Source: Bacillota bacterium (GTDB taxonomy: Bacteria; Bacillota; Clostridia; Peptostreptococcales; Anaerovoracaceae). Taken from it: DNA of 46,580 nt. The notes beneath the pieces are model-generated. The model did not search any database and was not told the DNA's origin. It saw nothing but the letters and a program-made list of their open reading frames with translations. Position numbers and translations under genes: made by a program. The DNA lies in contig JAUNCY010000009.1 of the NCBI GenBank assembly GCA_030526325.1, positions 1-46,580 of the forward strand. The letters run 5' to 3'. This document shows positions 16,616 to 25,055 of this stretch, piece by piece. The number at the start of each line of letters is the position of its first letter. Position 1 is the first letter of the stretch.

Positions 16616-18526
16616 ATGAACACTTTTTTAATGGGAGAATACGATGTAATAGTAGTAGGTGCCGGACACGCCGGCTGCGAGGCCGCTCTTGCACCCGCAA
16701 GAATGGGTCTTAAAACCCTGATGCTGTCCATGACTTTAGAATCTATAGCCATGATGCCCTGCAATCCGTCCATCGGAGGAACCGGAAAAGGTCATCTTGT
16801 AAGGGAAATAGACGCCCTGGGAGGCGAAATGGGTATTAATATCGATAAGGCATTTATACAGAGTACCATGCTGAACACCTCCAAGGGGCCGGCCGTGCAC
16901 TCTCTGAGAGCCCAGGCGGACAAGCAGCAGTACCATTATCAGATGAAGAAAACCATGGAAGCCCAGGAAAACCTGGATATCAAGCAGGCTGAAGTGGTGG
17001 ATCTTCTGGTAGAAAACGGCAAGGCCTGCGGTGTTGTTGTAAAAACAGGTGCAAAATACATGGCAAAAGCCGTTATTCTGGCAACGGGAACCTATCTGGG
17101 AGGTAAAATTTTCATCGGTGAAAGCGTTTCCGAAGGAGGACCAAACGGTCTGGCTGCCGCCAACGAATTATCCTCCGCCCTGGAACGGGAGGGAATCGGA
17201 CTCAGAAGATTTAAAACGGGCACTCCCGCAAGAGTCGACGGCAAAACCATAAATTATGATAAGACCATTCCCCAGTACGGAGATGAAAAAAACGTTCCCT
17301 TCTCTTTCATGAATGATCCCATTGAGAAAGAGCAGATTCAGTGCTATCTTACATACACAAACGAAAAAACTCATGAGGTAATTAAAGAAAATCTTCACCG
17401 CTCGGCACTTTACGGCGGAAAAATCGTAGGCATCGGCCCCAGGTACTGCCCTTCCATAGAAGATAAAGTAGTTCGCTTCGCAGACAAGGAACGACATCAG
17501 ACATTTATTGAGCCGGAAGGACTGTATACCGATGAAATGTATGTTCAGGGTATGTCCACAAGTCTTCCGGAAGACGTTCAGCTGGAATTCTACAGAACCA
17601 TTGCCGGGCTTGAGGATGTAAAAATTGTTCGCCCTGCCTATGCAATCGAATACGACTGCATAGACTCTACAACATTAAAACTTTCTCTTGAACACAGAAA
17701 AGTTGAGAATCTTTTCTGCGCGGGACAGTTCAACGGCAGTTCCGGATATGAAGAAGCCGCTGCCCAGGGTCTCATCGCAGGAATAAATGCCGCATTGAAA
17801 ATACAGGGCCGGGAACCTCTTATTCTTGACAGGTCAGAAGCATACATAGGCGTGCTCATCGACGATCTTGTTACTAAAGGCACCTCTGAACCTTATAGAA
17901 TTATGACCTCCCGGGCAGAATACCGCCTGCTGCTCAGACAGGACAATGCCGATCTGCGCCTCACCGAAAAAGGCCGTGAAATCGGACTTGTTTCAGATGA
18001 AAGATATAACAGATTTCTTGTCAAAAAACAAATGGTAGAGCAGGAACTGGCAAGACTTGAAAACACCTTTTTAGGACCTAAAGATGCCGATGCATTTCTG
18101 GATAAATACGGCAGTACCCCGTTAAAGCAGAAAGCCAGCCTCAAGGATCTTCTTAAAAGGCCTCAGATAAGCTACGAAAATCTTCTGGAAATCGATCCGG
18201 ACAGACCTCTCGATCCGTACACAGGAAGTCCTCTTGTTTCGGGTCATATAGCTGAACAGGTCGAAGTACAGATAAAATACAGCGGATATATTGAAAAGCA
18301 GCTTCAGCAGGTGGAAAGATTCAAAAAACTCGAAAGCCGCAGACTGAGCCCTGATCTGGATTACGATTCCATGGATGGCCTCAGGATTGAGGCCAGACAG
18401 AAGCTCAGCAGACTGAAACCCCTTTCCGTGGGACAGGCTTCACGTATTTCGGGAGTCTCCCCGGCGGACATCAACGTTCTGCTGATTCATTTGGAAAGGA
18501 TGAAAAGAACCGATGCAGACAAATGA
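16616..18526 (+). CDS. mnmG: tRNA U34 carboxymethylaminomethyl synthesis enzyme MnmG
   Basis: With MnmE it adds the carboxymethylaminomethyl group to wobble uridine 34 of several tRNAs, using FAD and methylene-tetrahydrofolate. The product is 636 residues. The N-terminal FAD fold is [12 protein letters not shown] (about residues 13-24), followed by the family signature [23 protein letters not shown] and the [11 protein letters not shown] segment with the conserved cysteine. The C-terminal helical MnmE-binding domain is complete. The open frame extends upstream to a TTG inside the promoter; the ATG at 16616 after GGAG is therefore the start. It overlaps rsmG by 14 bp. Its partner mnmE is not adjacent but is encoded on the opposite strand at 40.8-42.2 kb. 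Confidence 0.97.
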   Translation: MNTFLMGEYDVIVVGAGHAGCEAALAPARMGLKTLMLSMTLESIAMMPCNPSIGGTGKGHLVREIDALGGEMGINIDKAFIQSTMLNTSKGPAVHSLRAQADKQQYHYQMKKTMEAQENLDIKQAEVVDLLVENGKACGVVVKTGAKYMAKAVILATGTYLGGKIFIGESVSEGGPNGLAAANELSSALEREGIGLRRFKTGTPARVDGKTINYDKTIPQYGDEKNVPFSFMNDPIEKEQIQCYLTYTNEKTHEVIKENLHRSALYGGKIVGIGPRYCPSIEDKVVRFADKERHQTFIEPEGLYTDEMYVQGMSTSLPEDVQLEFYRTIAGLEDVKIVRPAYAIEYDCIDSTTLKLSLEHRKVENLFCAGQFNGSSGYEEAAAQGLIAGINAALKIQGREPLILDRSEAYIGVLIDDLVTKGTSEPYRIMTSRAEYRLLLRQDNADLRLTEKGREIGLVSDERYNRFLVKKQMVEQELARLENTFLGPKDADAFLDKYGSTPLKQKASLKDLLKRPQISYENLLEIDPDRPLDPYTGSPLVSGHIAEQVEVQIKYSGYIEKQLQQVERFKKLESRRLSPDLDYDSMDGLRIEARQKLSRLKPLSVGQASRISGVSPADINVLLIHLERMKRTDADK

Positions 18527-19247
18527 TTATATTACTATTCTCAGAGAAGGGCTGCTGCAGACCTGCGGAACGAATGATTCCGAAATCTCTGAGAAGCTTC
18601 TTGCTTATATGGATGCAGTTCTTGAGAAAAACAAGGTTATGAATCTCACTGCCATAAACGACCCAAAGGATTTCGTTATTAAACACTTCATTGACTCCTT
18701 TTCAATATGCAGAGACGACGCCTTTGTAAATGCCCGTACTATTATAGATGTAGGAACCGGTGCGGGATTTCCCGGTTTTCCCTTGGCAGTTGCATTTCCG
18801 GATAAACAGTTTCTGCTGATGGATTCACTGAATAAACGAATCCGTTTTCTCAACGAAACCGCAGAACAGCTCGGGCTTAAAAACGTCGAATGTGTCCACG
18901 CCAGAGCCGAAGAGCTTGGCAGGTCAAAGAAATACAGAGAAAAATTTGATTTGTGCGTTTCAAGAGCTGTAGCACAGCTTTCTACACTCAGCGAATACTG
19001 CATTCCGTTTGTAAAACCCGGAGGATATTTTGCGGCATACAAGACCAAAAATGAAGAAACGGAACCGGGAGAAAACGCAATAAAAAAACTTGGGGGTAAA
19101 ATTGAAAGAATAGAGAATTTCCCCGAGCTCTCCGGAATCCTGAGTTTCATATCCCTTGACCACAAACTGATTTACATTAAAAAAACAGGGAACACCCCGG
19201 GTGAGTACCCGCGAAAAGCCGGCACGCCGTCAAAAAACCCCCTGTAG
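18513..19247 (+). CDS. rsmG: 16S rRNA (guanine527-N7)-methyltransferase RsmG
   Basis: Methylates N7 of G527 in 16S rRNA using SAM. The 244 residues are close to family length. The SAM motif [18 protein letters not shown] (about residues 71-88) is followed by [13 protein letters not shown] and the [18 protein letters not shown] segment typical of RsmG. The final 18 or so residues form a Pro/Lys-rich tail beyond the usual fold. The ATG lies inside the end of mnmG, so translation is probably coupled. Loss of this enzyme gives low-level streptomycin resistance in other bacteria. Confidence 0.96.
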   Translation: MQTNDYITILREGLLQTCGTNDSEISEKLLAYMDAVLEKNKVMNLTAINDPKDFVIKHFIDSFSICRDDAFVNARTIIDVGTGAGFPGFPLAVAFPDKQFLLMDSLNKRIRFLNETAEQLGLKNVECVHARAEELGRSKKYREKFDLCVSRAVAQLSTLSEYCIPFVKPGGYFAAYKTKNEETEPGENAIKKLGGKIERIENFPELSGILSFISLDHKLIYIKKTGNTPGEYPRKAGTPSKNPL

Positions 19248-19280
19248 ATAATATATATTTTAGTAATTAAGGAGAATATC

Positions 19281-19751
19281 ATGGCAATAGAAAGAGTCCG
19301 AGAATTTTTCAAACAATATGATATGGAAGACCGAATCATTGAATTTGATGTGTCCAGTGCAACAGTGGACCTTGCTGCGGCTGCATTGAACTGTGAAGGC
19401 AAAAGAATCGGAAAAACCCTTTCCTTTCACCTGAATGATGATGTTATTGTTATCCTGACCGCGGGAGACGCAAAAATCGACAATTCCAAGTACAAAAAAT
19501 GCTTCGGCACAAAGGCAAAAATGCTGGCCTTTGAAGAAGCTGAGCCTTTAACCGGTCATGCGGTAGGAGGCGTCTGTCCTTTTGCTGTAAATGAGGGAGT
19601 AAAAATTTATCTTGATGTTTCAATAAAAAGATTCGAAACTATTTTCCCTGCCTGCGGCAGCGGCAACAGCGCAATTGAGCTGACAATTCCGGAAATCGAA
19701 AAATACACAGGCTATCCGGAGTGGATAGACGTATGCAAAGGATGGGAATAA
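19281..19751 (+). CDS. YbaK/EbsC-type aminoacyl-tRNA deacylase-like protein
   Basis: A 156-residue protein of the YbaK/ProX fold, which hydrolyses mischarged tRNA (for example Cys-tRNA-Pro or Ala-tRNA-Pro) or related substrates. The fold is recognisable from the KTLSFHLNDDVIVILTAGD strand region, a catalytic-type lysine in CFGTKAKML, and the GGVCPFAVNEGVKIYLD loop that forms the substrate pocket. The ATG follows AAGGAG. It lies 33 bp after rsmG and directly before the ACT-domain gene, so it belongs to the mnmG operon. Which mischarged tRNA it corrects cannot be judged here. Confidence 0.85.
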   Translation: MAIERVREFFKQYDMEDRIIEFDVSSATVDLAAAALNCEGKRIGKTLSFHLNDDVIVILTAGDAKIDNSKYKKCFGTKAKMLAFEEAEPLTGHAVGGVCPFAVNEGVKIYLDVSIKRFETIFPACGSGNSAIELTIPEIEKYTGYPEWIDVCKGWE

Positions 19752-19753
19752 TT

Positions 19754-20125
19754 ATGAGTCTCTCACTTAAAATAATCGAGCCGGAATTTGCCGTGTGCCG
19801 TCTTAAGGAAAATTCGGTTCCCGATTCGGTATACGAGTTCATGTTTTTTTCTAAAACCGATGAGGAAATTTCTCTGGTTTGTCCTGTCGAAAACATCCCG
19901 TCGTCAATTGAAACGTGCGAAAAAGGCTGGCGGGCAATGAGAGTCACCGGAACTCTCGATTTTTCCCTTATCGGCATAATCGCTAAAATATCGGAAATCC
20001 TCGCCGTAAACAACATCGGCATCTTTGTGATTTCCACATACAAAACGGACTATATTTTAGTCAAAAAAGAACAGTTCGATTCTGCAGTAAATGCACTGCG
20101 GGAAAACGGTTATATTTTTGTCTGA
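19754..20125 (+). CDS. ACT-domain protein
   Basis: About 123 residues. The C-terminal half (from GTLDFSLIGIIAKISEILAVN) has the beta-alpha-beta-beta-alpha-beta pattern of an ACT domain, with the IGIFVISTYKTDYILV strands; the N-terminal half looks like a second divergent ACT-like unit, as in small CASTOR/ACT proteins. Such domains usually bind amino acids and act as sensors. The ATG follows GGGAAT two bases after the preceding stop codon; in-frame ATGs upstream lie inside the YbaK gene. The frame stops 3 bp before the first parS site. Its ligand and partner are unknown. Confidence 0.8.
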   Translation: MSLSLKIIEPEFAVCRLKENSVPDSVYEFMFFSKTDEEISLVCPVENIPSSIETCEKGWRAMRVTGTLDFSLIGIIAKISEILAVNNIGIFVISTYKTDYILVKKEQFDSAVNALRENGYIFV

Positions 20126-20128
20126 AAA

Positions 20129-20144
20129 TGTTTCACGTGAAACA
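20129..20144 (+). promoter_or_regulatory. parS centromere site 1
   Basis: A perfect 16-bp palindrome TGTTTCACGTGAAACA, identical to the consensus ParB-binding parS of Firmicutes. It lies directly upstream of parA and overlaps the probable parA -35 element. Confidence 0.95.
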
Positions 20145-20159
20145 TTTTTGTATTACAAT
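20131..20159 (+). promoter_or_regulatory. Possible parA promoter overlapping parS
   Basis: TTTCAC (20131-20136), 17-bp spacer, TACAAT (20154-20159). The -35 is inside parS, so ParB bound at this site could block transcription. This is inference from spacing only. Confidence 0.4.
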
Positions 20160-20194
20160 ATAGATGTACATCCTGAATGAAAGGGGGCGTCAAT

Positions 20195-20968
20195 TTGGGA
20201 AAAACAATTGCCGTATTCAACCAGAAAGGCGGCGTAGGAAAAACAACTACAGCGGTTAATCTTGCAGCAAGCCTGGCCATAAAAAACAAACGGGTTCTTA
20301 TTGCCGATATTGATCCTCAGGGCAATGCTACCGGAGGTCTCGGCATCAATAAATCAAAACTTGAAAACTCAATATACACGCTCCTGATGGGAAACGAAGC
20401 TTCATCAGAAGAAATCCTGTGCGGTACACAGCTGAAAATGCTGGACGTGCTGCCTTCAAATACAGATCTGGCAGGAGCCGAGGTTGAGCTTGTGAGCATG
20501 GCTGACAGAAATCTCTGTCTAAAAAAAGCCCTTGCTCAATTTAAAGACTCCTACGACTACATATTTATAGACTGTCCCCCTACTCTGGGACTTTTGTCGC
20601 TTAACGCACTGGCAGCGGCCGATTCGGTACTCATTCCCATACAATGTGAATACTACGCGTTGGAAGGCGTTAACGATCTTGTAAATACAATAAAATTAGT
20701 CAGAAACTCTGTAAATAAAAATCTGACAATCCAGGGAATAGTACTGTCCATGTATGACGGGCGAACCAATCTGTCCATACAGGTTGTTGAAGAGGTCAAG
20801 AAATTCTTCAAGGACAAAGTGTATACATCCATCATTCCCAGAAACATCCGTCTTGCCGAAGCACCCGGTTACGGTCTGCCGGCAGTTTTATACGACCCGC
20901 GTTCCAGAGGCACGGAAGCGTACATGGAGCTTGCAGAAGAATTTTTGGAACTGGAAGGAGAATTGTAA
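20195..20968 (+). CDS. parA: Chromosome partitioning ATPase ParA (Soj)
   Basis: A DNA-binding Walker ATPase that cooperates with ParB-parS in segregating the origin region and, as Soj, can regulate DnaA. It is about 257 residues. The deviant Walker A motif KGGVGKTT with its signature lysine is near residues 9-17; Walker A' is DIDPQGNAT and Walker B is IFIDCPPTLG. The frame is open from an ATG at 20177, but that ATG sits on the ribosome binding site AAAGGGGG. A TTG at 20195, 6 nt downstream of it, gives the usual N-terminus. The stop codon overlaps the parB ATG (TAATG). Confidence 0.96.
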   Translation: MGKTIAVFNQKGGVGKTTTAVNLAASLAIKNKRVLIADIDPQGNATGGLGINKSKLENSIYTLLMGNEASSEEILCGTQLKMLDVLPSNTDLAGAEVELVSMADRNLCLKKALAQFKDSYDYIFIDCPPTLGLLSLNALAAADSVLIPIQCEYYALEGVNDLVNTIKLVRNSVNKNLTIQGIVLSMYDGRTNLSIQVVEEVKKFFKDKVYTSIIPRNIRLAEAPGYGLPAVLYDPRSRGTEAYMELAEEFLELEGEL

Positions 20969-21870
20969 TGGCAGGAAACAAAAAAGGCGGTTTGGGAAAA
21001 GGTTTAAGTGTTCTGTTTTCGGAAAACACTCAGGATATTATCGAAAATCAGCTGCTTAATCCGGACGCAAACTCTGAAAACGAAGACCGGATAATCTATA
21101 TAGATATTAATAAAATAACTCCTAACAGAAAGCAGCCCAGAAAAGCCTTTGACGAGGAAAGTCTGAAAGAGCTGTCTGATTCAATAAAAATCCACGGAGT
21201 CATCCAGCCTATAATAGTAAAAAGCATATCCAACGGTTATGAAATAATTGCCGGCGAAAGAAGATGGAGAGCTTCCAGGCTTGCCGGCCTTAAAGAAATG
21301 CCGTGTATTATCAGAGCTTTTTCTGATAAGGACAACCTTCTTGTGGCACTTATAGAAAATCTCCAGAGAGAAAACCTCAATCCTATGGACGAATCCTCCG
21401 CATATTATTACATGCAGGAAAACTTCGGACTTACTCAGGAAGAAATCTCACACAATGTCGGCAAAAGCAGACCTTATATAGCAAATGCCGTCAGACTTCA
21501 GAAGCTGAGCGAACCGGTAAAGAAACTTCTTATGGAGAACCGGCTCTCAGCCGGACACGGAAGAGCTCTTCTCAGCATGGAAGATCCCAAAAAGCAGCTT
21601 GAGACAGCCCGCAAAATTATTGATAATCAGCTGAGCGTCAGACAGACGGAGGCTTTGATTAAAGAATTAACCTCTCACAAAAGCAAAACATCTCCTCAGG
21701 GAAGAAATCCGGCATTCGATACTATTGAATCCGATATTCGCGAAAATATAGGAGCAAAGGTTAAAATAAAAGAAAAGAACAATAAGGGTACGATTCAGCT
21801 GTCCTTCTACTCTAAGGAAGAACTCGAAAGACTTATTGAAATTCTTTTGTCATTCAAAGGAGACGTATAA
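20968..21870 (+). CDS. parB: Chromosome partitioning protein ParB (Spo0J)
   Basis: Binds parS, hydrolyses CTP to slide on DNA and loads SMC. The 300 residues are in the usual range. The N-terminal GLGKGLSVLFSEN ParA-interaction segment is followed by IDINKITPNRKQPRKAFD, the CTP-binding GERRWRA motif (near residue 97), and the helix-turn-helix around LTQEEISHNVGKSRPYIANAVRL. A C-terminal dimerisation domain follows a charged linker. The gene shares one base with the parA stop codon. Confidence 0.97.
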   Translation: MAGNKKGGLGKGLSVLFSENTQDIIENQLLNPDANSENEDRIIYIDINKITPNRKQPRKAFDEESLKELSDSIKIHGVIQPIIVKSISNGYEIIAGERRWRASRLAGLKEMPCIIRAFSDKDNLLVALIENLQRENLNPMDESSAYYYMQENFGLTQEEISHNVGKSRPYIANAVRLQKLSEPVKKLLMENRLSAGHGRALLSMEDPKKQLETARKIIDNQLSVRQTEALIKELTSHKSKTSPQGRNPAFDTIESDIRENIGAKVKIKEKNNKGTIQLSFYSKEELERLIEILLSFKGDV

Positions 21871-21885
21871 TCTCTATAAAAAAAC

Positions 21886-21928
21886 GGTCAGACTGCCCCG
21901 GTGAAATCCTGCAGCAGTCTCGCAGACC
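21886..21928 (+). other. Hairpin in the parB 3' region
   Basis: GGTC (21886-21889) and GACTGC (21891-21896) pair with GCAGTC (21914-21919) and GACC (21925-21928), forming two stacked stems separated by a bulge. No T-run follows. It may protect the mRNA 3' end or act as an inefficient terminator. Confidence 0.4.
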
Positions 21929-21947
21929 ACATTAGAAATCACCTGAA

Positions 21948-21963
21948 TGTTTCACGTGAAACA
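21948..21963 (+). promoter_or_regulatory. parS centromere site 2
   Basis: A second perfect TGTTTCACGTGAAACA, downstream of parB. With site 1 it brackets the parAB pair. Confidence 0.95.
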
Positions 21964-21983
21964 TAGGTCAATATACCGGAGAG

Positions 21984-22047
21984 AAAATCACACTTTATCT
22001 GATTATGAACATAAACTGTTAATAATCTGTTTAAGGAGTGTGATTTT
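21984..22047 (+). promoter_or_regulatory. Nested hairpin leader overlapping the cysteine desulfurase start
   Basis: Outer arms AAAATCACACT (21984-21994) and AGTGTGATTTT (22037-22047) are perfectly complementary over 11 bp. Inside, GATTAT pairs with ATAATC and AACA with TGTT. The right outer arm contains part of the AAGGAG ribosome binding site (22033-22038) and ends immediately before the TTG start at 22048; T residues run through that point. It can be read as a translation-blocking leader or as a terminator for parAB that overlaps the next gene. Confidence 0.55.
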
Positions 22048-23178
22048 TTGATTTACCTCGATAACGCCGCAACATCCTTCCCTAAGCCCAGAAGAGTCAT
22101 AACTGAAATATGCCGCTGCATGACTCATTACTGTGCGAATCCCGGAAGGTCCGGCCATGATATGGCTGCCAAAATGGCATCAAATATATACGAAACAAGA
22201 GAAACCATAGCTGAATTTTTTAACATTCAGAATCCGTTGAGAATAGTGTTTACCTCCAATGCAACGGAAGCCTTAAACCTTGCGATAAAAGGTCTTCTGA
22301 AACCCGGAGATCATGTGGTTACAACAGCCATGGAGCATAATTCTGTTCTAAGGCCTCTTAAGGAGCTTGGAGGAATCCGTATTTCCGTCGTCCCCGCGTC
22401 AAAAGAAGGAAAAGTATCCGCCGAAGGAATCAGAGCGGCAATAAACAGCTCTACCTCAATGGTAATATGCACTCATTCCTCAAATGTAACCGGAACAATT
22501 CAGCCGATAAAAGAAATCGGAGCAATATGCAGAAAAAACAACGTTCTGTTCATGGTGGACGCTTCTCAAAGCGCAGGAATAATCCCCATAGACGTCGAAA
22601 AAAACAATATTGATATCCTCGCCTGCCCCGGTCACAAAAGCCTCTTCGGCCCCCAGGGCACAGGATTTCTGTATGTAAGACCGGGACTTCATCCGATTCC
22701 TCTGAGATCAGGAGGAACCGGCACTGATTCAGCAAATCTGAACCAGCCCCGTTATCTGCCCGAGGGCTGTGAGGCAGGAACTCAAAACGGGCCGGGAATT
22801 ATCGGTCTGAGAGAAGGCATACGCTTTATTAATGACACTGGTATTTCCGCAATCAGGGAAAGGGAAATCCATATATGCGGGCTGCTTCTGGAAGAGCTGC
22901 TGAATATGCCTAAAATACTGGTTTACGGCCCCGCGAATCAGAGCGAAAAAACAGCAGTTGTGTCATTTAATATTAAAGGCACAGACTGCGAAAGCACGGC
23001 AGATCAGTTGAACCGGCACTTCGGGATAGCCGCCCGTGCAGGCTACCACTGCGCTCCTCTCGCTCACAAAGCAATAGGAACCTTCGGAGAAGGCGCAGTA
23101 AGACTCAGTCCCGGTGCTTTTACCACTGAAGAAGAAATAATTAAAACCGTCAACGCCATCCGAAAAATATCCGGCTGA
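22048..23178 (+). CDS. Cysteine desulfurase family protein (class V aminotransferase fold)
   Basis: A PLP enzyme of 376 residues expected to release sulfur from cysteine as a persulfide for Fe-S cluster, thiouridine or other sulfur use. It begins with the typical YLDNAATSFPKP. The PLP lysine is in CPGHKSLFGPQGTGFLYV near residue 200, after VDASQSAG. The catalytic-type cysteine is in ARAGYHCAPLAHKAIGT near residue 336. It resembles the EF2568-like subfamily more than IscS or SufS. The start is a TTG after AAGGAG; no IscU or SufU scaffold gene is adjacent, so its acceptor is unknown. Confidence 0.88.
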   Translation: MIYLDNAATSFPKPRRVITEICRCMTHYCANPGRSGHDMAAKMASNIYETRETIAEFFNIQNPLRIVFTSNATEALNLAIKGLLKPGDHVVTTAMEHNSVLRPLKELGGIRISVVPASKEGKVSAEGIRAAINSSTSMVICTHSSNVTGTIQPIKEIGAICRKNNVLFMVDASQSAGIIPIDVEKNNIDILACPGHKSLFGPQGTGFLYVRPGLHPIPLRSGGTGTDSANLNQPRYLPEGCEAGTQNGPGIIGLREGIRFINDTGISAIREREIHICGLLLEELLNMPKILVYGPANQSEKTAVVSFNIKGTDCESTADQLNRHFGIAARAGYHCAPLAHKAIGTFGEGAVRLSPGAFTTEEEIIKTVNAIRKISG

Positions 23179-23305
23179 ATTGCAAATTCGGTAATTTTAC
23201 GCTCAAAATAAGCTGTTGAAAAATATACGCTCCCAGTGTTACTCTATAATAAAGATTCTCGCATCCTGTTGTTCTCAAAACCTTTAGAAAAAAGGAGATT
23301 TTATA

Positions 23306-23755
23306 ATGATTTATATTTTGAAAATATTAACAGATAAACAGGATTCGACCGTACAAAACGAAATAAAAGAGCTGGTCAGCAGCTATATGGCGGAAAATAA
23401 TCTGTCAGGAAGCTGTTCCCTTCAGGGCAATTTATTTCTTTCGCTTCACAGCAGAGAGGAAAACGGTATTGTAAAGCAGATTCGCCAGGAAAGCATCATA
23501 TATATAGAAAAGCGAGGTCACAAGGTACTGCTTTACACCCATAACGGAAATTTTTCTTACTATTCTTCATTCAAAAAGCTGCTGGAGCAGCTGGATTCCG
23601 ATATTTTTGTACGCGTACACCAGGGTTTTATCGTTAACATTAACGAAATTAAAATGGTTTTCTCCGACGAGCTTTCACTGATATCTGTCGACAGACTCAT
23701 TCCCATAAGCCGCAGAAGCAGGGTAAAGCTCAACAAGCTAGTTCTGCCTTCATAA
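23306..23755 (+). CDS. LytTR-domain DNA-binding regulator without receiver domain
   Basis: A 149-residue protein. Residues about 55-148 form a LytTR domain: ESIIYIEKRGHKVLLYT, a middle helix (SFKKLLEQLDSDIFVRVHQGFIVN) and the VDRLIPISRRSRVKLN end. LytTR proteins bind paired direct repeats upstream of target genes. The N-terminal 50 residues are not a response-regulator receiver: they lack the aspartate pocket and are too short. No DUF3021 membrane partner or histidine kinase is adjacent. The ATG follows AAAGGAG. A TATAAT occurs at 23245-23250 in its upstream region. Confidence 0.85.
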   Translation: MIYILKILTDKQDSTVQNEIKELVSSYMAENNLSGSCSLQGNLFLSLHSREENGIVKQIRQESIIYIEKRGHKVLLYTHNGNFSYYSSFKKLLEQLDSDIFVRVHQGFIVNINEIKMVFSDELSLISVDRLIPISRRSRVKLNKLVLPS

Positions 23756-23758
23756 AAC

Positions 23759-23786
23759 ACAGGGTGTGCATACCTGCACACCCTGT
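23759..23786. terminator. Bidirectional terminator between the LytTR gene and rnhA
   Basis: A perfect 12-bp inverted repeat (ACAGGGTGTGCA / TGCACACCCTGT) with a 4-nt loop lies between convergent genes. T residues follow better on the minus strand (rnhA side). Confidence 0.75.
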
Positions 23787-23795
23787 ATCAATGCA

Positions 23796-24338
23796 TCATC
23801 TGTTTTCATTCATCCATTTGTTTGCCAGTTCATCAGCGAGATTGTTCATCTCTGTGACATGAATAAAATCCTCTTCAGTAAAACTGCCGCCGTTCCATTC
23901 TCTAAAAGCCGCTAACAGCTCGTCTTTTTTTACATTTTTGCTTTTAAGATTCACATGGCCCTTCACCCGGAAAAAACTGATATTGTGTCGGTCCAGATAA
24001 GGAATCAGCTGTTCCCAGATATCCCGGTTCTCTACATCTTTTTTTGCACTGTTCTTCCAGCCGTTTTTCATCCATTTTTTGTACCAGCCTTCTCTGAAAC
24101 AGTTCATCAGATATGAGCTGTCCGAGAAAACCCAGATAACCTGACCGTCGGTTTTTACCGCTTCAAGAGCCCGCAGCAGAGCAGTCATTTCCATACGGTT
24201 GTTGGTCGTATTGACTTCTCCCCCGTAGATCTGCTTTTGATGCACACCGTACTCCAGCACAGCTCCCCATCCTCCGATATTCTCTTTGTTCTGATTTCCC
24301 GAACACGCTCCATCGGTATATAGCTTTAATATTTTCAT
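23796..24338 (-). CDS. rnhA: Ribonuclease HI
   Basis: Degrades the RNA strand of RNA-DNA hybrids with Mg2+. It is about 180 residues, versus about 155 for E. coli RNase HI. The catalytic acidic set is visible: D in YTDGACSG, E in NNRMEMTALLRAL, D in FSDSSYL and the last D in NNLADELANKW. The extra length is an insert of about 30 residues between VKGHVN and the last catalytic motif, as in some Firmicutes family members. The ATG at 24338 after AGGA is preferred over one three codons upstream. It is convergent with the LytTR gene. Confidence 0.93.
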   Translation of the reverse strand: MKILKLYTDGACSGNQNKENIGGWGAVLEYGVHQKQIYGGEVNTTNNRMEMTALLRALEAVKTDGQVIWVFSDSSYLMNCFREGWYKKWMKNGWKNSAKKDVENRDIWEQLIPYLDRHNISFFRVKGHVNLKSKNVKKDELLAAFREWNGGSFTEEDFIHVTEMNNLADELANKWMNENR

Positions 24339-24372
24339 TATTACCATCCTGAATATTCAAATTGCAAAATAA

Positions 24373-24401
24373 ATTGTACATAAAAATCAAATTGATTGCA
24401 A
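24373..24401 (-). promoter_or_regulatory. Promoter of rnhA
   Basis: Minus strand TTGCAA (24401-24396), 17-bp spacer, TACAAT (24378-24373), about 35 bp before the start codon. Confidence 0.55.
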
Positions 24402-24521
24402 TAATATTCATGCTCCTCCCTTCTGACTATTTATGTAAATATGTTTTAAATCCGCTGTAACGCGCCTGTAATATTGGTGACTTATACTTGACTGTAACTA
24501 TAAACATAGGAGGAGAATGCA

Positions 24522-25055
24522 GTGAAGAAAAGAATAATTTCATTTATCCTTGCTTTGGTATTGTGTATATGTTCTTCGTCAGTAATATTTGCCGAAGAAG
24601 ACAGCGCTTACAGCATAATAAGTCCTTACACCTCCTCCGAAGGCGTAGCATACGGTGACAATCTCCTGGTTTCTGTCAGAGTTTCTGAGAATACTGCTCT
24701 CAGATTCACTCTTTACACATATCCCGGCTTCACCGGAGCGGATTCCCTTGCGGATATTCCTGCTATGGCTTTTACTGAAAGCAAACAGCTGTATGCTTCC
24801 GAAGATTTTGAAAAAAGAGAAAGCATAAACTATTATACAAAGCAGCTGAACAACATCAAGCCCGGTCTTTATTCACTCAAAATCGACATGGTAGATGACA
24901 ACGGAGAGCTGTCCAACACCTACAGTAAATATTTTATTGTGCAGCCGAATTCTTCCAGGACAGCCACCGCAATTTACGAATCCAAACCGTCAAGCAAGGT
25001 TCTCTTTTTCCAGAGTGTATTTAAAAGCCTGTTCGGCTCAGCAGCGGAGGAATAA
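24522..25055 (+). CDS. Secreted protein of unknown function, first gene of a yyc-like operon
   Basis: I do not recognise this 177-residue protein. It has a clear signal peptide (MKKR, hydrophobic core to about residue 20, cleavage probable after VIFA) and no further membrane span. The mature part looks beta-rich, with a segment like a carbohydrate-binding or Ig-like fold (VAYGDNLLVSVRVSENTALRFTLYTYPGF ... LKIDMVDDNGELSN is a description of its course, not a domain hit). It follows AGGAGG and ends exactly where the YycH-like gene begins, so it is probably co-transcribed with yycH, yycI and yycJ and may act at the cell surface. Confidence 0.7.
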   Translation: MKKRIISFILALVLCICSSSVIFAEEDSAYSIISPYTSSEGVAYGDNLLVSVRVSENTALRFTLYTYPGFTGADSLADIPAMAFTESKQLYASEDFEKRESINYYTKQLNNIKPGLYSLKIDMVDDNGELSNTYSKYFIVQPNSSRTATAIYESKPSSKVLFFQSVFKSLFGSAAEE

